The notes: generated from the sequence alone by a model not told the origin. A stretch of DNA of 64,000 nucleotides from Streptomyces sp. NBC_00459 (GCF_036013955.1 NZ_CP107903.1:4402001-4466000); one strand, 5' to 3'. Shown: positions 42,437 through 52,307, counted from the first letter of the stretch. A program made the numbers and translations.

Positions 42437-42602
42437 GCACGGACGCTAGCCCGAGCCACCCTCATCTGACCAGGCATGTCTCACCGTACGGCAGGCCGCC
42501 GACAGGCGGAGTTCGTGTGGGCAGACTTCACTGCCGTGAACTATTGACCTGCCCGGTGATCCCGGGCTTACGGTGGCCGCCCCGAACAGGAGTACCCCAC
42601 CC

Positions 42603-43754
42603 ATGACCAGCTTGTACGTGCGGGAGATCACGCGCGAGGAGCATCTGGCCCACCTGCGGCGGTCTCCCGACGCGAGCCATCTCCAGATCCCCGAGTGGGG
42701 CGGCGTGAAGCCCGACTGGCTGCCGGAGAGCATCGGCTGGTTCGAGGGCGAGGCCACGAACCAGGAGGTGGGCGATGCGATGGTCGCGGCCGCGCTCGTC
42801 CTGTACCGGCCGCTGCCCGGCACGCGGCGCTACCTCGCGTACCTTCCCGACGGACCCGCGATCGACTGGCGGACCCCTCGGCTGGAGCGCTGGCTGGACC
42901 CGCTCGTCGCCCATCTGGAGCGGATCGGGGCGTTCTCGGTACGGATAGGGCCGCCCCTGGTCGTACGCCACTGGGACACGGCCACCGTGGCGGCGGGCCT
43001 CGCCGACCCCGGCGTACGGCATCTGCGCGAGCTGCCCACGGCCGGCATCGACGGCTACGCGCTCGACGCCGCGGAGCGGCTGCGACGGCTCGGATGGCGG
43101 CCGTGCGACGAGGACGACGGCAGCGGTTTCGGTCTCGGCCAGCCGCGCTACGGCTGCCACATCCCGCTGGCGGGCCGCTCGGAGGCCGACCTGCGCGCCG
43201 GCCTCGCCCCGCACTGGGAACAGGCCCTGCACACATCCGAGCTGGCGGACGTCCGGGTCTCCTGGGTGTCGGACGCCGACCTGCCCGAGTTCCACCGCCT
43301 GTACACCGCGACCGCCGCCCACGACGGCTTCAAGGCACGCCCGTTGGACTACTTCCGGCGCATGTGGCAGGCCCTGAACGCCGAGGACGACGACCGGCTC
43401 CGCCTCTACGTCGCCGAGTACGAGAGCGAGGTGCTCTCCGGTGCCCTCATGATCAACGTCGGTTCCCGGGCCTGGCACTCGTACCCCGCCTCCGGCCGTC
43501 GGGGGCGCCAACTCCGGCCCAGCAGCGCGCTGTTGTGGCGCATGCTGTGCGATGCGCGGGCGTCCGGCGTCGAGACGTACGACCTGCGCTCCATCACCCC
43601 GGCCCTCACCGAGGACCGCCTCCTCGGCCGGCTCCACTTCAAGACGGGAGCCGGCGGCCGGCCCGTGGAGTACCTCGGGGAGTGGGAACTACCGGTGGGC
43701 AGCCAGGGCAGGATGCTGCAACGGGCGTTGCGGGTCTACCTCGGCCGCAGATGA
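42603..43754 (+). CDS. FemAB/FemX-like aminoacyltransferase, GNAT fold, 383 aa
   Basis: AGGAG lies 10 nt before ATG 42603. The sequence has the double GNAT-like layout: HLQIPEWGGVKPDWLPESIGWFEG, YLPDGPAIDW, then SEADLRAGLAPHWEQALHTSE and a C-terminal half with FHRLYTATAAHDGFKARPLDYFRRMW and ASGVETYDLRSI. FemX-type enzymes add the first glycine from Gly-tRNA to the lipid II stem peptide, which fits the glycine-containing Streptomyces cell wall. Direct evidence for glycine specificity is not in the sequence. The two-component system genes converge on it. Confidence 0.88.
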   Translation: MTSLYVREITREEHLAHLRRSPDASHLQIPEWGGVKPDWLPESIGWFEGEATNQEVGDAMVAAALVLYRPLPGTRRYLAYLPDGPAIDWRTPRLERWLDPLVAHLERIGAFSVRIGPPLVVRHWDTATVAAGLADPGVRHLRELPTAGIDGYALDAAERLRRLGWRPCDEDDGSGFGLGQPRYGCHIPLAGRSEADLRAGLAPHWEQALHTSELADVRVSWVSDADLPEFHRLYTATAAHDGFKARPLDYFRRMWQALNAEDDDRLRLYVAEYESEVLSGALMINVGSRAWHSYPASGRRGRQLRPSSALLWRMLCDARASGVETYDLRSITPALTEDRLLGRLHFKTGAGGRPVEYLGEWELPVGSQGRMLQRALRVYLGRR

Positions 43755-43797
43755 CCCACACCGTCCCGCAACCCGCCATCGGCCAGCCCTCCGCCCC

Positions 43798-44472
43798 TCA
43801 CCCCGGCGTCACCAGCCGCGCCTCGTAGGCGAACACCGCCGCCTGCGTACGGTCCCGCAGGCCCAGTTTCACCAGGATGCGGCTGACGTGCGTCTTGATC
43901 GTCGACTCGGCGACCACCAGCCGCCCCGCGATCTCGACGTTCGACAGACCCTGCGCGATGAGGACGAGCACCTCGGTCTCCCGGTCGGTCAGCTCGCCGT
44001 ACGCCGACTGCGCACCCGCCATGAGCCGCGGCGCCTCGGAGAGCTTCGAGAACTCGGTGATCAGGCGCCGGGTGACCGAGGGGGCGAGCAGCGCCTCCCC
44101 GGCCGCCACCACCCGTACCCCCTCGGCCAGTTGACGTGCCGACGCGTCCTTCAGCAGAAACCCGGACGCCCCCGCCCGCAGCGCCTGGTACACGTACTCG
44201 TCGAGGTCGAACGTCGTCAGCACCAGCACCTTCGCCGTGGCGTCCGCCGCGACGATCTCCCGGGTCGCCTCGATACCGTTCAGTTCGGGCATCCGGATGT
44301 CCATCAGGACGACGTCCGGGGCAAGTTCACGCACCCGGTCCACCGCCTCCCGGCCGTTCACCGCCTCACCGACGACCTCGATGTCCGGCATCGCGTTCAG
44401 CAGCACCGAGAAGCCCTCGCGGACCATCATCTGGTCGTCCGCGATCAGTACGCGGATCGTACGGGCGCTCAT
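43798..44472 (-). CDS. NarL/LuxR-type response regulator, 224 aa
   Basis: The receiver domain (about 5-120) shows the acidic pair ADDQ, phospho-acceptor Asp58 in VVLMDIRMP, Thr in LVLTTFD and Lys in GFLLKDA. A LuxR helix-turn-helix is at about 155-215 (LTDRETEVLVLIAQGLSNVEIA, VAESTIKTHVSRILVKLGLRDR). The start ATG overlaps the kinase stop by ATGA, so kinase and regulator are co-translated. Targets unknown; the convergent FemX-like gene is a neighbour only. Confidence 0.96.
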   Translation of the reverse strand: MSARTIRVLIADDQMMVREGFSVLLNAMPDIEVVGEAVNGREAVDRVRELAPDVVLMDIRMPELNGIEATREIVAADATAKVLVLTTFDLDEYVYQALRAGASGFLLKDASARQLAEGVRVVAAGEALLAPSVTRRLITEFSKLSEAPRLMAGAQSAYGELTDRETEVLVLIAQGLSNVEIAGRLVVAESTIKTHVSRILVKLGLRDRTQAAVFAYEARLVTPG

Positions 44473-45854
44473 GCCTCCCCCGCCCCGTTCTCGTCCGTGG
44501 CACTCGCGACCGGGAGGAAGACCGTGACCTCGTAGCCCCCGTCGGCCGCCGGGGCCGCCGTCATCTCGCCGCCGAGCATGGCGACCCGCTCGCGCATCCC
44601 CGTGAGGCCCTGGCCCGCACCCTGGGTCGGCGTCTGCTTCACGAACGACACCTCCCCCGCAGGGCCGTTGACTATCCGCAGCCCCAACCCGCCCAGCACA
44701 TAACCGATCTCGACCCGTGCGCTCGCACCCGGCGCGTGCCGGAGCGTGTTGCTCAGCGCCTCCTGGACGATCCGGTAGGCCGACAGCTCGACGCCCTGCG
44801 GGAGTTCACGTACCGCACCCGTCACCACCTTCTCCACTCCCAGACCCGCCTCGCGCACATTGGCGAGCAGCCCGTCGAGATCGGCCAGGGTCGGCTGCGG
44901 AGCGTCGGGAGCCTCGTAGTCCTTCGCCCGTACGACGCCCAGGACCCGGCGCAGTTCGGTGAGCGCGGCCACCGCGTTCTCGCGGATCGTCGCGAAGGCC
45001 TTCGTCAGCTCCTCGGGCGGGTCCTCCACCCGGTAGGGCGCCGCCTCCGCCTGGATGGCGACGACCATCATGTGGTGCGCGACGACATCGTGCAGCTCAC
45101 GCGCGATGGTCGTCCGCTCCTCCAGCAGGGTGCGCTGGGAACGCTCGTGCGCGGTCACCGTCTGCTGGGCGGTCACCTCCTCCTCGGCGGCCCGGCGCAC
45201 CAGCAGCACGGTCACCACGAGCAGCGACAGCGCGGCGACGAAGAGGAAGGGGACGGCGTTGCTGTTGTAGTAGCGGTTGCCGAAGATGCCTTCGGCGGCC
45301 ATGCCGTACGCCGCCGTCAGCGCCCACATCCAGGCGGCCGTACGCGGCCGGGTCCGGGCGGCCACGACCGTCAGCACCACCAGATGGGCGACGAAGCTCG
45401 CGGGCAGCCAGGGCCAGTCCCCGCTCCCGGCCTGGCCGATCACGGCGACGACCGGGATCGAGGCCAGGGAGAACCAGAAGGCCCCGACCGGCCGGACCAG
45501 CGTGAGCAGGATCGGCCCCGCCGAGAAGAGGGTCACGGCCAGCGCTTCGAACAGGTCCCCCCCGCTGTCGGCGAAGGAGACGAGCACGGCCAGCATCGCC
45601 GCCGCGCCCACCAGGGCGTGCCGTGTCCAGACCGCGTACGGGCGCAGCCGCCGGGGCAGCACCCGGGCGATCCGGCCGGGCTTGTTCCTCAGGGGCAGCG
45701 GGCGGTAGGCGAAGGGGTCGTCCAACAGGTCCGCGCGCAGCCCTGCCAGAGCGTCCATGGCCAGCCGGAACTCGGGGCTGCGCGACAGACCGTCGCCCGC
45801 CGGCCTCGGCTCGGGGTTCTTCTGCGTGTGGGTCGTCTCAGTCACATACAGCAC
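44469..45854 (-). CDS. Membrane sensor histidine kinase, HisKA_3 type, 461 aa
   Basis: Five or six membrane helices (about 75-225) without an extracellular sensor domain suggest sensing within the membrane. The phosphorylation site is in RELHDVVAHHM, followed by the HATPase part with VEIGYVLGGLGLRIVNG and GLTGMRERVAMLGG (G box). The ATPase N-box is degenerate (VQEALSNTLRHAP). The start is given as GTG 45854; another GTG at 45845 is possible and neither has a good ribosome site. It pairs with the following NarL-type regulator. Confidence 0.92.
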   Translation of the reverse strand: MLYVTETTHTQKNPEPRPAGDGLSRSPEFRLAMDALAGLRADLLDDPFAYRPLPLRNKPGRIARVLPRRLRPYAVWTRHALVGAAAMLAVLVSFADSGGDLFEALAVTLFSAGPILLTLVRPVGAFWFSLASIPVVAVIGQAGSGDWPWLPASFVAHLVVLTVVAARTRPRTAAWMWALTAAYGMAAEGIFGNRYYNSNAVPFLFVAALSLLVVTVLLVRRAAEEEVTAQQTVTAHERSQRTLLEERTTIARELHDVVAHHMMVVAIQAEAAPYRVEDPPEELTKAFATIRENAVAALTELRRVLGVVRAKDYEAPDAPQPTLADLDGLLANVREAGLGVEKVVTGAVRELPQGVELSAYRIVQEALSNTLRHAPGASARVEIGYVLGGLGLRIVNGPAGEVSFVKQTPTQGAGQGLTGMRERVAMLGGEMTAAPAADGGYEVTVFLPVASATDENGAGEA

Positions 45855-45950
45855 GGTAGGCGCCGGACAGGCAGCCGTCGTCCGCAGCGAGAGGGGTTCT
45901 CCGCCGTCCGTCTCAGGTACTACGGCGCCCGCGCCCTCCCCCTCCCGACC

Positions 45951-46823
45951 TCACCAGGCCAGCTGGGCGATCTCCTCCGCCACCACCGCGCACGCGTCCG
46001 CCACCGGGTCGATCAGCGGGAAGTGACCGACGTCCGCCAGCAGCGTCACCCCGACCACCTCACCGGCCTTCGCCGCAGCGTCCGCGTACGACTCGGCGAC
46101 GATCTCCGGAACGTCGATGTCGGTGCGCCCCTGTACGAGGGTGGTCGCGATACCGGTGGGGACCAGCAGCGCCGGGTCGGCGTAGGGCTGACGCTCGGCG
46201 AACTGCCCCTCTCCGCCCAGGAGTTGACGGACGGCGTCGGAGCAGACGGCCAGCTTCTCGGCGACGGTGAAGTCCGCGATCGGGGCGAGGGCGACCACAC
46301 CGCGCAGCGGGGCGGGACGGGCCAGGAACCAGGGGGCGTCGGCGGGGAGGAGGTGCCGGGCGGAGACCCACAGGGCCAGGTGTCCCCCCGCCGAGTGCCC
46401 GGTGACGACCATGCGGCGCGGGTCGGCCTGCGGAAGGTGGGCCGCCGCGAGCGCGGGCAGGGCGTCCAGCGCCGCCGCGACGTCGTCGAAGGTGTCGGGC
46501 CAGCGGCCGGCGACGGTGGGATCGTCCTCGCCCCGCCGGTACTCCACGTTGGCCACGGCGAACCCGCGCCGGGCCAGGAATCCGGCGAACGGCGTGATGT
46601 GCCGACGGTCGTACGGCGCCCGCCAGGCACCCCCGTGCAACACGACGACCAGCGGCGCGCTCTTGTCGTCCGGTCGCGACTCGGGACCGTGCGGGGCGTA
46701 GAAGTCGATCACCTGGTCGGGGTGGTCGCCGTACGCGGCGGTGGCGTCGGGTTCGACGGGCGGGTGCGAGAAGGCGGACCGCTCCTCTTCCGCCGCGCGC
46801 GCGGCCACGGCATCGTCCGGCAT
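45951..46823 (-). CDS. Alpha/beta hydrolase, probable kynurenine formamidase, 290 aa
   Basis: The oxyanion motif HGGAWR (63-68) and nucleophile motif GHSAGGH (Ser144) are clear; the likely catalytic His is in LADVGHFPLIDP near the C-terminus. The length and HGGxW motif match alpha/beta-hydrolase arylformamidases, which convert N-formylkynurenine to kynurenine. Kynureninase and tryptophan 2,3-dioxygenase genes follow on the same strand after one intervening gene, which supports this role. A general esterase or lipase is the alternative. GAGGGG and GGAG precede the start. Confidence 0.75.
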   Translation of the reverse strand: MPDDAVAARAAEEERSAFSHPPVEPDATAAYGDHPDQVIDFYAPHGPESRPDDKSAPLVVVLHGGAWRAPYDRRHITPFAGFLARRGFAVANVEYRRGEDDPTVAGRWPDTFDDVAAALDALPALAAAHLPQADPRRMVVTGHSAGGHLALWVSARHLLPADAPWFLARPAPLRGVVALAPIADFTVAEKLAVCSDAVRQLLGGEGQFAERQPYADPALLVPTGIATTLVQGRTDIDVPEIVAESYADAAAKAGEVVGVTLLADVGHFPLIDPVADACAVVAEEIAQLAW

Positions 46824-46989
46824 GCTCCAACCCCTCAGCGACGAAACGGATTTGGCGGACCGGGAGAGAACACGGCCGTTGTCGGGACGCTATCAGGCCC
46901 GGTGAGGCCCGCCGACACGCGGATGTCGCCCTCTGTGAGGGCCGAACCGATCTGCGGTGCTCGTCCCCGACCCGGCCGACCTGGCAGAA

Positions 46990-47036
46990 CACGACCGGGC
47001 CCGGCCGCGGGGGTGGTGCGGCCGGGCCCGGTCGTG
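46990..47036. terminator. Terminator, perfect 19-bp stem
   Basis: Arms 46990-47008 and 47018-47036 pair exactly around a 9-nt loop. It lies 17 nt after the stop of the FG-GAP gene on the minus strand and ahead of the hydrolase gene, so the two are not simply co-transcribed. Confidence 0.9.
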
Positions 47037-47053
47037 GCGGGCGGTCAGCGGGC

Positions 47054-50000
47054 TCAGTACAGGCCGGTGTAGCCGCTCCAGCCGGTGGCGATCCGTGTCT
47101 TCGTGCCGAAGGTGGCGGACGCCGTGCCGTTCCAGCGCCACAGGGCGCCCGCGCTGTCCCGGCCGACGAGGTCGGGACGGCCGTCACCGGTCAGATCGCC
47201 GGGTACGGCCAGGGCATTGACGCTGATGCCGCCCGCGATCCGGACCCGGGCACCGAAGGCACCCTTGCCGTTGCCGAGCCACCGCCACAGCACGCCCGCA
47301 CGGTCCAGGCCGACCAAGTCGCCGATTCCGTCGGCGTTCAGGTCACCCGCACCGACCAGCCGGGTGTAGCCGCCCTGGCCCGCGACCAGCTTCACCCGCG
47401 CCTCCAGACCACCCTTGCCGTCGGCGGAGTACCGCCACAGCACACCCGCCTTGTCACGCGCGACCAGGTCGGCGCGACCGTCACCGGTCAGATCACCCGG
47501 CGACGTCAGCACGTCGTACCCGCCGAAACCGGTACCGAGCACACTGTGCGGCGGGGTCTTCGGCGTGAACGCCTTCCCGCAGATGCCGTCGTACCGGGTC
47601 AGACGCCCGGCGGAGTCCCGGACGAGGAGGTCGTTGCACGCGTCGCCGCTCAGGTCGCCGAACGGCACGAAGACCGACGAGGTGGGCCAGCCGCCGGCCA
47701 GGGCCTTGTGCGCGCTGTCGATGGTGCCGCGCCCGGTGCCCGGCTGGATCGCGAGGCGGCCCGCGCTGTCGAAGGTGACCAGGTCACCGATGCCGTCCCG
47801 GCCGAAGTCATGACGCTCCGGCGAGCGGACCGACACCGACTTGTCGTAGAGCACCGTGTCCGTCGTCGTCGCCGTGCCGTTCGCCGCCCGGGCGGTCAGC
47901 TTCACCCGGTAGGTGCCGGTACGGACCAGTGTCCCGTTCTCCGCGAGCCCGTCCCAGGTCGCGGCGATCTTCCCGCTCGCCGGGCCGCCGGTGAACGTCC
48001 GCACCACGGCGCCGGCGGAGTTCGCGACCGTCAGCTTCCAGCTCGCGGCCGGCCGGCTCACGTGCCACACGCCCGCGAAGACGTCACCCTGGCGCAGATC
48101 GACCGAGGCGGGAACGGTCGCGTCGGTCGCCGTGAGCGGGGAGGTGGTCACCTGCGGCCACTTCACCGTCACGTCACCGGACGCCGTCAGGTAGGCGACC
48201 GGACCGCCGAACCGGTCCACGTTCCAGAACCGGCCACGCAGATCGGCCGGAGCGTGCGGCGGAGACGGCAGCGGACCGAGGTCCTCCGTACGGACCTGGT
48301 TGGAGGGGACCGCGCCCTTCAGGTACGTGATCAGCAGCTTGCCGGCGTCCTCGTCCTGGGAGACCAGGTAGCCGTCGCCGAGCCGTGCGAAGCCCTGCGG
48401 CACCTCCTGCTCCACGTGTGTCTTCTGGTCGTAGACGCCCGCCGGTTTGCCCGGTCCGCAGGACCAGTAGACGTACCGGCCCACCACCTGCAGATCCGAC
48501 AGAAGGCAGTTGCCGAGGGACGGGCTGTCCAGCTTCCGCATCGACGGCAGCGAGAACCTCTCGAAGACGGTCCGGCCCGACGAGTCGGGCCGGACCGTCC
48601 ACAGGGTGTTCCCCCACAGGGCGACGGCCGACCAGTCGCCGGAGGACAGCACCTTGCTCCCGTCCCGCACCTGCTGAGTGCCCCCTGCCCGGACCACCGA
48701 GTACGAACCGGACGCCGCCAGAACCGCCGACACCTTGTCGTCCGAGTGACGGACGGTGCCCTCTCCCGTACCGGTGAAGCGCAGGCACTCGCCGCGGCAC
48801 GTGACGTGGACGGGGCTGCCGAAGGGGTCCTGCACCTCGTATCCGAGGTCGCCCAGGTTCTCCGGCGGTGCGGCGGTCAGCGTGCCGTCGGCGGTGAGGG
48901 AGAGCGCGGAGGCCGTGAGATCGGTGCTGGAACCGTCCGACCGCTCGGTGCCGAGCAGCACCCGCCCCTGGTCGACCGCGACGCCGCCGACCTCGTACTC
49001 CGAGACGGCGGGAAACGGCACCACCGGTTCGGCGACCGGGGTCCCGTCCGGGCCCAGGGCGATGCGCTGGAGCGCCCAGTGCTCCGCGTCCGTACCGCCC
49101 TGAATGTAGAAACCGCCGTCGTCGCCGTCGACGAAACTGCCGTTCGCGGCGGCCAGCACCGTCCGGGGTGCGCCTCCGGTCACCGGCACCGCGAGGATCG
49201 CGCTGGGGGTGGTGTCCGGATTCGCCGGGTACACCAGCCAGTCGCCGAGCGCGCGAGCCTGGCGGACGACGGGAGCCGGAAGATCCACCAGATGACCGGG
49301 CACCTCCGGGTGCCGGCGGTCGACGACGTACGCGCGTATGGAGCGGAAGGCCTTGTCCACAGCCATGAAGTACACCGTGTCGCCGGCCAGGTGGGGGCTC
49401 TCCAGGACACCGAAGTCGTCGCTCGGAACGTATTTCACCGAGGCGGTGTCGAAGTCGAGCAGCACGGTGCGCCAGGGGGTGCCACCGCCGACCGGCTGGT
49501 ACCAGAACGCGGCCCCCCGTGTGTCCGACGCCCCCTCCTCGTTGACGTTCCCGGCGAAGTCGTCCGCGACACCGGTCACGGGCCGGTCGACCGGCTGCCC
49601 GCCTCCCTTCGGCACCTCCAGCAGGTGGAGCGTCCACTTCCCACCGATCTTGCGGGAGACCAGCAGGCGGCTCTCGGCGAAGACATGGCTGACCCGGTCA
49701 TCGGGCGCCAGGGAGAACCGCGTCACCGCGCCGGTGGAGTAACGCCGGATCTGGTACACGTTCGATGTCCCGGAAACACGTTCCAGCCCGAGGCCACCGT
49801 TGTACGCGTACGTGGTCACGTAGGGCGTCGACCTGGTCGAGCCGTCGTGGCCGACCCAGGTCGCCAGGTTGCCGAAATTCGGCTCCCCGCCCGCGACCAG
49901 GTACCCCGTGCCGTCCGCGGCGGCCAGGGCCACGGCCCGGGGCCAGTCCCGGTGCGGGCCGGTCAGCGTGACGGATGGCATGTCCCCGCTGTCGGCGGCC

Positions 50001-50131
50001 ACGGCGGGCCCGGACGCGAGTTGCAGCAGCCCGGCCACCAAGGCCAGGGCCGCCGCGACCGGGACGACCCCGGCCCTCGACCGGCTTCTTCTCGACTTCG
50101 TACGCGGAGTCGTGCCTCTCACGCTTCCCAC
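47054..50131 (-). CDS. Large secreted FG-GAP/VCBS repeat protein, 1025 aa
   Basis: A basic N-terminus (TPRTKSRRSRSR) and a hydrophobic core to about residue 46 (PAVAA) form a signal peptide; GTG 50131 is used, with another GTG at 50122 possible. Residues about 50-640 look like a beta-propeller (LVAGGEPNFGNLATWVG, FYIQGGTDAEHWALQRIALG). A FlgD-like Ig segment lies at about 690-770 (AGAVVRTFTGGPASGKIAATWDG). The C-terminal 250 residues hold about six FG-GAP repeats such as GDLTGDGRADLVARDKAGVLWRY, which bind calcium in integrin-like propellers. Role: probably adhesion or surface binding. It sits between genes of the kynurenine pathway. Confidence 0.85.
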   Translation of the reverse strand: MGSVRGTTPRTKSRRSRSRAGVVPVAAALALVAGLLQLASGPAVAADSGDMPSVTLTGPHRDWPRAVALAAADGTGYLVAGGEPNFGNLATWVGHDGSTRSTPYVTTYAYNGGLGLERVSGTSNVYQIRRYSTGAVTRFSLAPDDRVSHVFAESRLLVSRKIGGKWTLHLLEVPKGGGQPVDRPVTGVADDFAGNVNEEGASDTRGAAFWYQPVGGGTPWRTVLLDFDTASVKYVPSDDFGVLESPHLAGDTVYFMAVDKAFRSIRAYVVDRRHPEVPGHLVDLPAPVVRQARALGDWLVYPANPDTTPSAILAVPVTGGAPRTVLAAANGSFVDGDDGGFYIQGGTDAEHWALQRIALGPDGTPVAEPVVPFPAVSEYEVGGVAVDQGRVLLGTERSDGSSTDLTASALSLTADGTLTAAPPENLGDLGYEVQDPFGSPVHVTCRGECLRFTGTGEGTVRHSDDKVSAVLAASGSYSVVRAGGTQQVRDGSKVLSSGDWSAVALWGNTLWTVRPDSSGRTVFERFSLPSMRKLDSPSLGNCLLSDLQVVGRYVYWSCGPGKPAGVYDQKTHVEQEVPQGFARLGDGYLVSQDEDAGKLLITYLKGAVPSNQVRTEDLGPLPSPPHAPADLRGRFWNVDRFGGPVAYLTASGDVTVKWPQVTTSPLTATDATVPASVDLRQGDVFAGVWHVSRPAASWKLTVANSAGAVVRTFTGGPASGKIAATWDGLAENGTLVRTGTYRVKLTARAANGTATTTDTVLYDKSVSVRSPERHDFGRDGIGDLVTFDSAGRLAIQPGTGRGTIDSAHKALAGGWPTSSVFVPFGDLSGDACNDLLVRDSAGRLTRYDGICGKAFTPKTPPHSVLGTGFGGYDVLTSPGDLTGDGRADLVARDKAGVLWRYSADGKGGLEARVKLVAGQGGYTRLVGAGDLNADGIGDLVGLDRAGVLWRWLGNGKGAFGARVRIAGGISVNALAVPGDLTGDGRPDLVGRDSAGALWRWNGTASATFGTKTRIATGWSGYTGLY

Positions 50132-50251
50132 CCCCGTCGTGTTCCTTCAGCCCATTTCCGTCCCGTCAGACTCACGCCGAAGCACAGACGTTGTACGGGT
50201 GGGGCACAGGAATCAGCGGGGGGTGGATCACGCCTGCCGCGGCCGGGTCCG

Positions 50252-51469
50252 TCAGCCGGCCACGACCTCGCCCAGTACCCGGGCCGCCCGCTCCACGTCC
50301 GCGAACCCGACGTACAGCGGTGTGAACCCGAACCGCAGTACGTCCGGCCGCCGGAAGTCGCCGACGACTCCCCGCTCGATGAGCCGGCTCATGACCTCCC
50401 CCGCGTCCTCGCACCGCAGCGCGATCTGACTCCCGCGCTCGGCATGCGCGTCCGGCGTCACCGACTCGACGCGCCCCTCCGGGACGTACTCGTCGACGCA
50501 CTCCAGGAAGAAGTCGGTCAGGGCGAGGGACTTGGCCCGTACGGCGTCGATGCCGACCCCCTCCCACACCTCCAGAGCCGACTCCAGGGCGAGCATCGAG
50601 AGGATGTCCGGCGTACCGACCCGCCCCCGCGTCGCACCCGGGGCGGGGGCGTACTCGGGCCGCATGCCGAAGGGGTCGGCGTGCGAGGTCCAGCCGGGCA
50701 GGGGCGAGTCGAACCGCTCCTGGTGTGCCTGGTTCACGTACAGGTAGGCGGGCGAACCGGGCCCGCCGTTCAGGTACTTGTACGTGCACCCCACGGCGAG
50801 GTCCACCCCGTGCTCGTCCAGCCCGACCGGCAGGGCGCCCGCGCTGTGGCACAGGTCCCAGACGGCCAGGGCACCGGACTTGTGGATCGCGGCCGTGAGG
50901 GCGGGCAGGTCGTGCAGCCGGCCGGTGCGGTAGTCGACGTGGTTGAGCAGGACAGCGGCGGTACGCTCACTCAACTCCCGGGGTACGGCGCCCGGTTCGA
51001 GCGCACGCAGGGTGCAGCCGGTCATCCGGGCGGCGGACTCGGCGATGTATCCGTCGGTGGGAAAGGTGTTGGCGTCGACGAGAATCTCGTCACGGCCGGC
51101 TCCCGCCAGCCTGACGGCCCCCACAAGTGCCTTGAAGACATTGACACTTGTCGAGTCACCGACGACGACCTGCCCGGCCGCCGCACCCACCAGCGGAGCG
51201 ATACGGTCACCGATCCGCTCGGGCGCGGTCCACCACCCGCTCTCGTCCCAGGACCGGATGCGCAGCTCGCCCCACTCCCGGCGCACTACGTCGTCGAGCC
51301 GGCCGGGGACGGACGCGGGCAGCGCGCCGAGCGAGTTCCCGTCCAGGTAGGTGACACCGAAGTCGAGCACGAACTGCGCGCGTACCTTGGCGAGTTCGTC
51401 GCGCGAGTCCAGCTCCCGGGCCAGATCGTCCTTTGCGGGCAGCAGCTTGGGGGCAGGCAGCTCAGACAT
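50252..51469 (-). CDS. kynU: Kynureninase
   Basis: PLP enzyme that splits kynurenine into anthranilate and alanine. The 405-residue length is normal. The PLP lysine is K231 in CTYKYLNGGPG; other motifs are YLDGNSLGALP, SWDESGWW, GDSTSVNVFKALVGA and WDLCHSAGALPVGLD. ATG 51469 overlaps the dioxygenase stop by 8 nt, so the two are translationally coupled. The anthranilate formed could return to tryptophan or feed secondary metabolites. Confidence 0.96.
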   Translation of the reverse strand: MSELPAPKLLPAKDDLARELDSRDELAKVRAQFVLDFGVTYLDGNSLGALPASVPGRLDDVVRREWGELRIRSWDESGWWTAPERIGDRIAPLVGAAAGQVVVGDSTSVNVFKALVGAVRLAGAGRDEILVDANTFPTDGYIAESAARMTGCTLRALEPGAVPRELSERTAAVLLNHVDYRTGRLHDLPALTAAIHKSGALAVWDLCHSAGALPVGLDEHGVDLAVGCTYKYLNGGPGSPAYLYVNQAHQERFDSPLPGWTSHADPFGMRPEYAPAPGATRGRVGTPDILSMLALESALEVWEGVGIDAVRAKSLALTDFFLECVDEYVPEGRVESVTPDAHAERGSQIALRCEDAGEVMSRLIERGVVGDFRRPDVLRFGFTPLYVGFADVERAARVLGEVVAG

Positions 51470-52307
51470 GGGACCTCGCCGTCCACAGCTCGGGGAACAC
51501 GTTCTTCTGCGCCCGCTTCTCCAGCCAGGCCACCCCGGCGGAGCCGCCCGTACCGGCCTTGGCGCCCATGGCCCGCCGGGTGGCGACGAGATGGTCGTTG
51601 CGCCAACGCCACACCAGCTCGGCCACGTCCGTCAACGCCTCGCCGAGGCGCGCGAGTTCGGCCTCGGGGTCACCGGAGTAGAGCGCGGTCCAGGCGGCCT
51701 CGACCTCGGCCGACGGCTCGTACCGCTGGGACACGTCCCGGGACAGGACGGCGTCCGGGACGGGGTACCCGCGCCGTGCGAGCAGCCCCAACACCTCGTC
51801 GTACAGGCTCGGTTCGTGCAGCGCCTTCTCCAACTCGGCGTACACGCGCGGTGCGGCCCGATGGGGCACGAGCATCGACGCGGACTTCTCACCGAGCAGG
51901 AACTCCATCCGCCGGTACATCGCGGACTGGAACCCGGAACCCTCACCGAGGGCGGCGCGGTACGAGTTGAACTGGGCGGGGGTGAGCTGGGCGAGGGGGC
52001 GCCACGAGGCGTTGAGCGCGTCCAGCTCACGCACGGAACGCTTGAGCGCGGCGACGGCGGTGGGGACGTCATCGCCGCGCAGAGCCTTCGCGGCGGTCTC
52101 CCACTCGTGCACGATGACCGTGAACCACAACTCCATGACCTGGGTGGTCACCAGGAAGACCATCTCGCCGGGGTCGTCGGAGAGGGTGTGCTGGAGGTGG
52201 GTGAGGACATCGGCCTGGACGTAGTCCTCGTACGGGGTGGTACCGGCGAAGTCGAGATGCGGGGTCTCGGGCTCCGAAGCCTCGGGGGGCTGAGCCTGGA
52301 GGGACAT
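51462..52307 (-). CDS. kynA: Tryptophan 2,3-dioxygenase
   Basis: Haem enzyme opening the indole ring of tryptophan to N-formylkynurenine. The 281 residues include TPYEDYVQADVLTHLQHT, QVMELWFTVIVHEW, ASWRPLAQLTPAQFNSYRAALGEGSGFQS-region and WRWRNDHLVATRRAMG with the proximal His. The start ATG 52307 follows AGGAGACAGCG; the longer frame upstream lacks support. First gene of a two-gene operon with kynU. Confidence 0.96.
   Translation of the reverse strand: MSLQAQPPEASEPETPHLDFAGTTPYEDYVQADVLTHLQHTLSDDPGEMVFLVTTQVMELWFTVIVHEWETAAKALRGDDVPTAVAALKRSVRELDALNASWRPLAQLTPAQFNSYRAALGEGSGFQSAMYRRMEFLLGEKSASMLVPHRAAPRVYAELEKALHEPSLYDEVLGLLARRGYPVPDAVLSRDVSQRYEPSAEVEAAWTALYSGDPEAELARLGEALTDVAELVWRWRNDHLVATRRAMGAKAGTGGSAGVAWLEKRAQKNVFPELWTARSHV

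Noticed and set aside
41219-43754. P450 and FemX-like gene considered as a biosynthetic cluster
   Set aside because: No scaffold-forming enzyme, ferredoxin or dedicated exporter is adjacent; the genes look like ordinary single units.
47546-51970. Long plus-strand frame opposite the FG-GAP and kynureninase genes
   Set aside because: It runs across three annotated genes and an intergenic gap, and codes only low-complexity Arg/Gly/Pro sequence.
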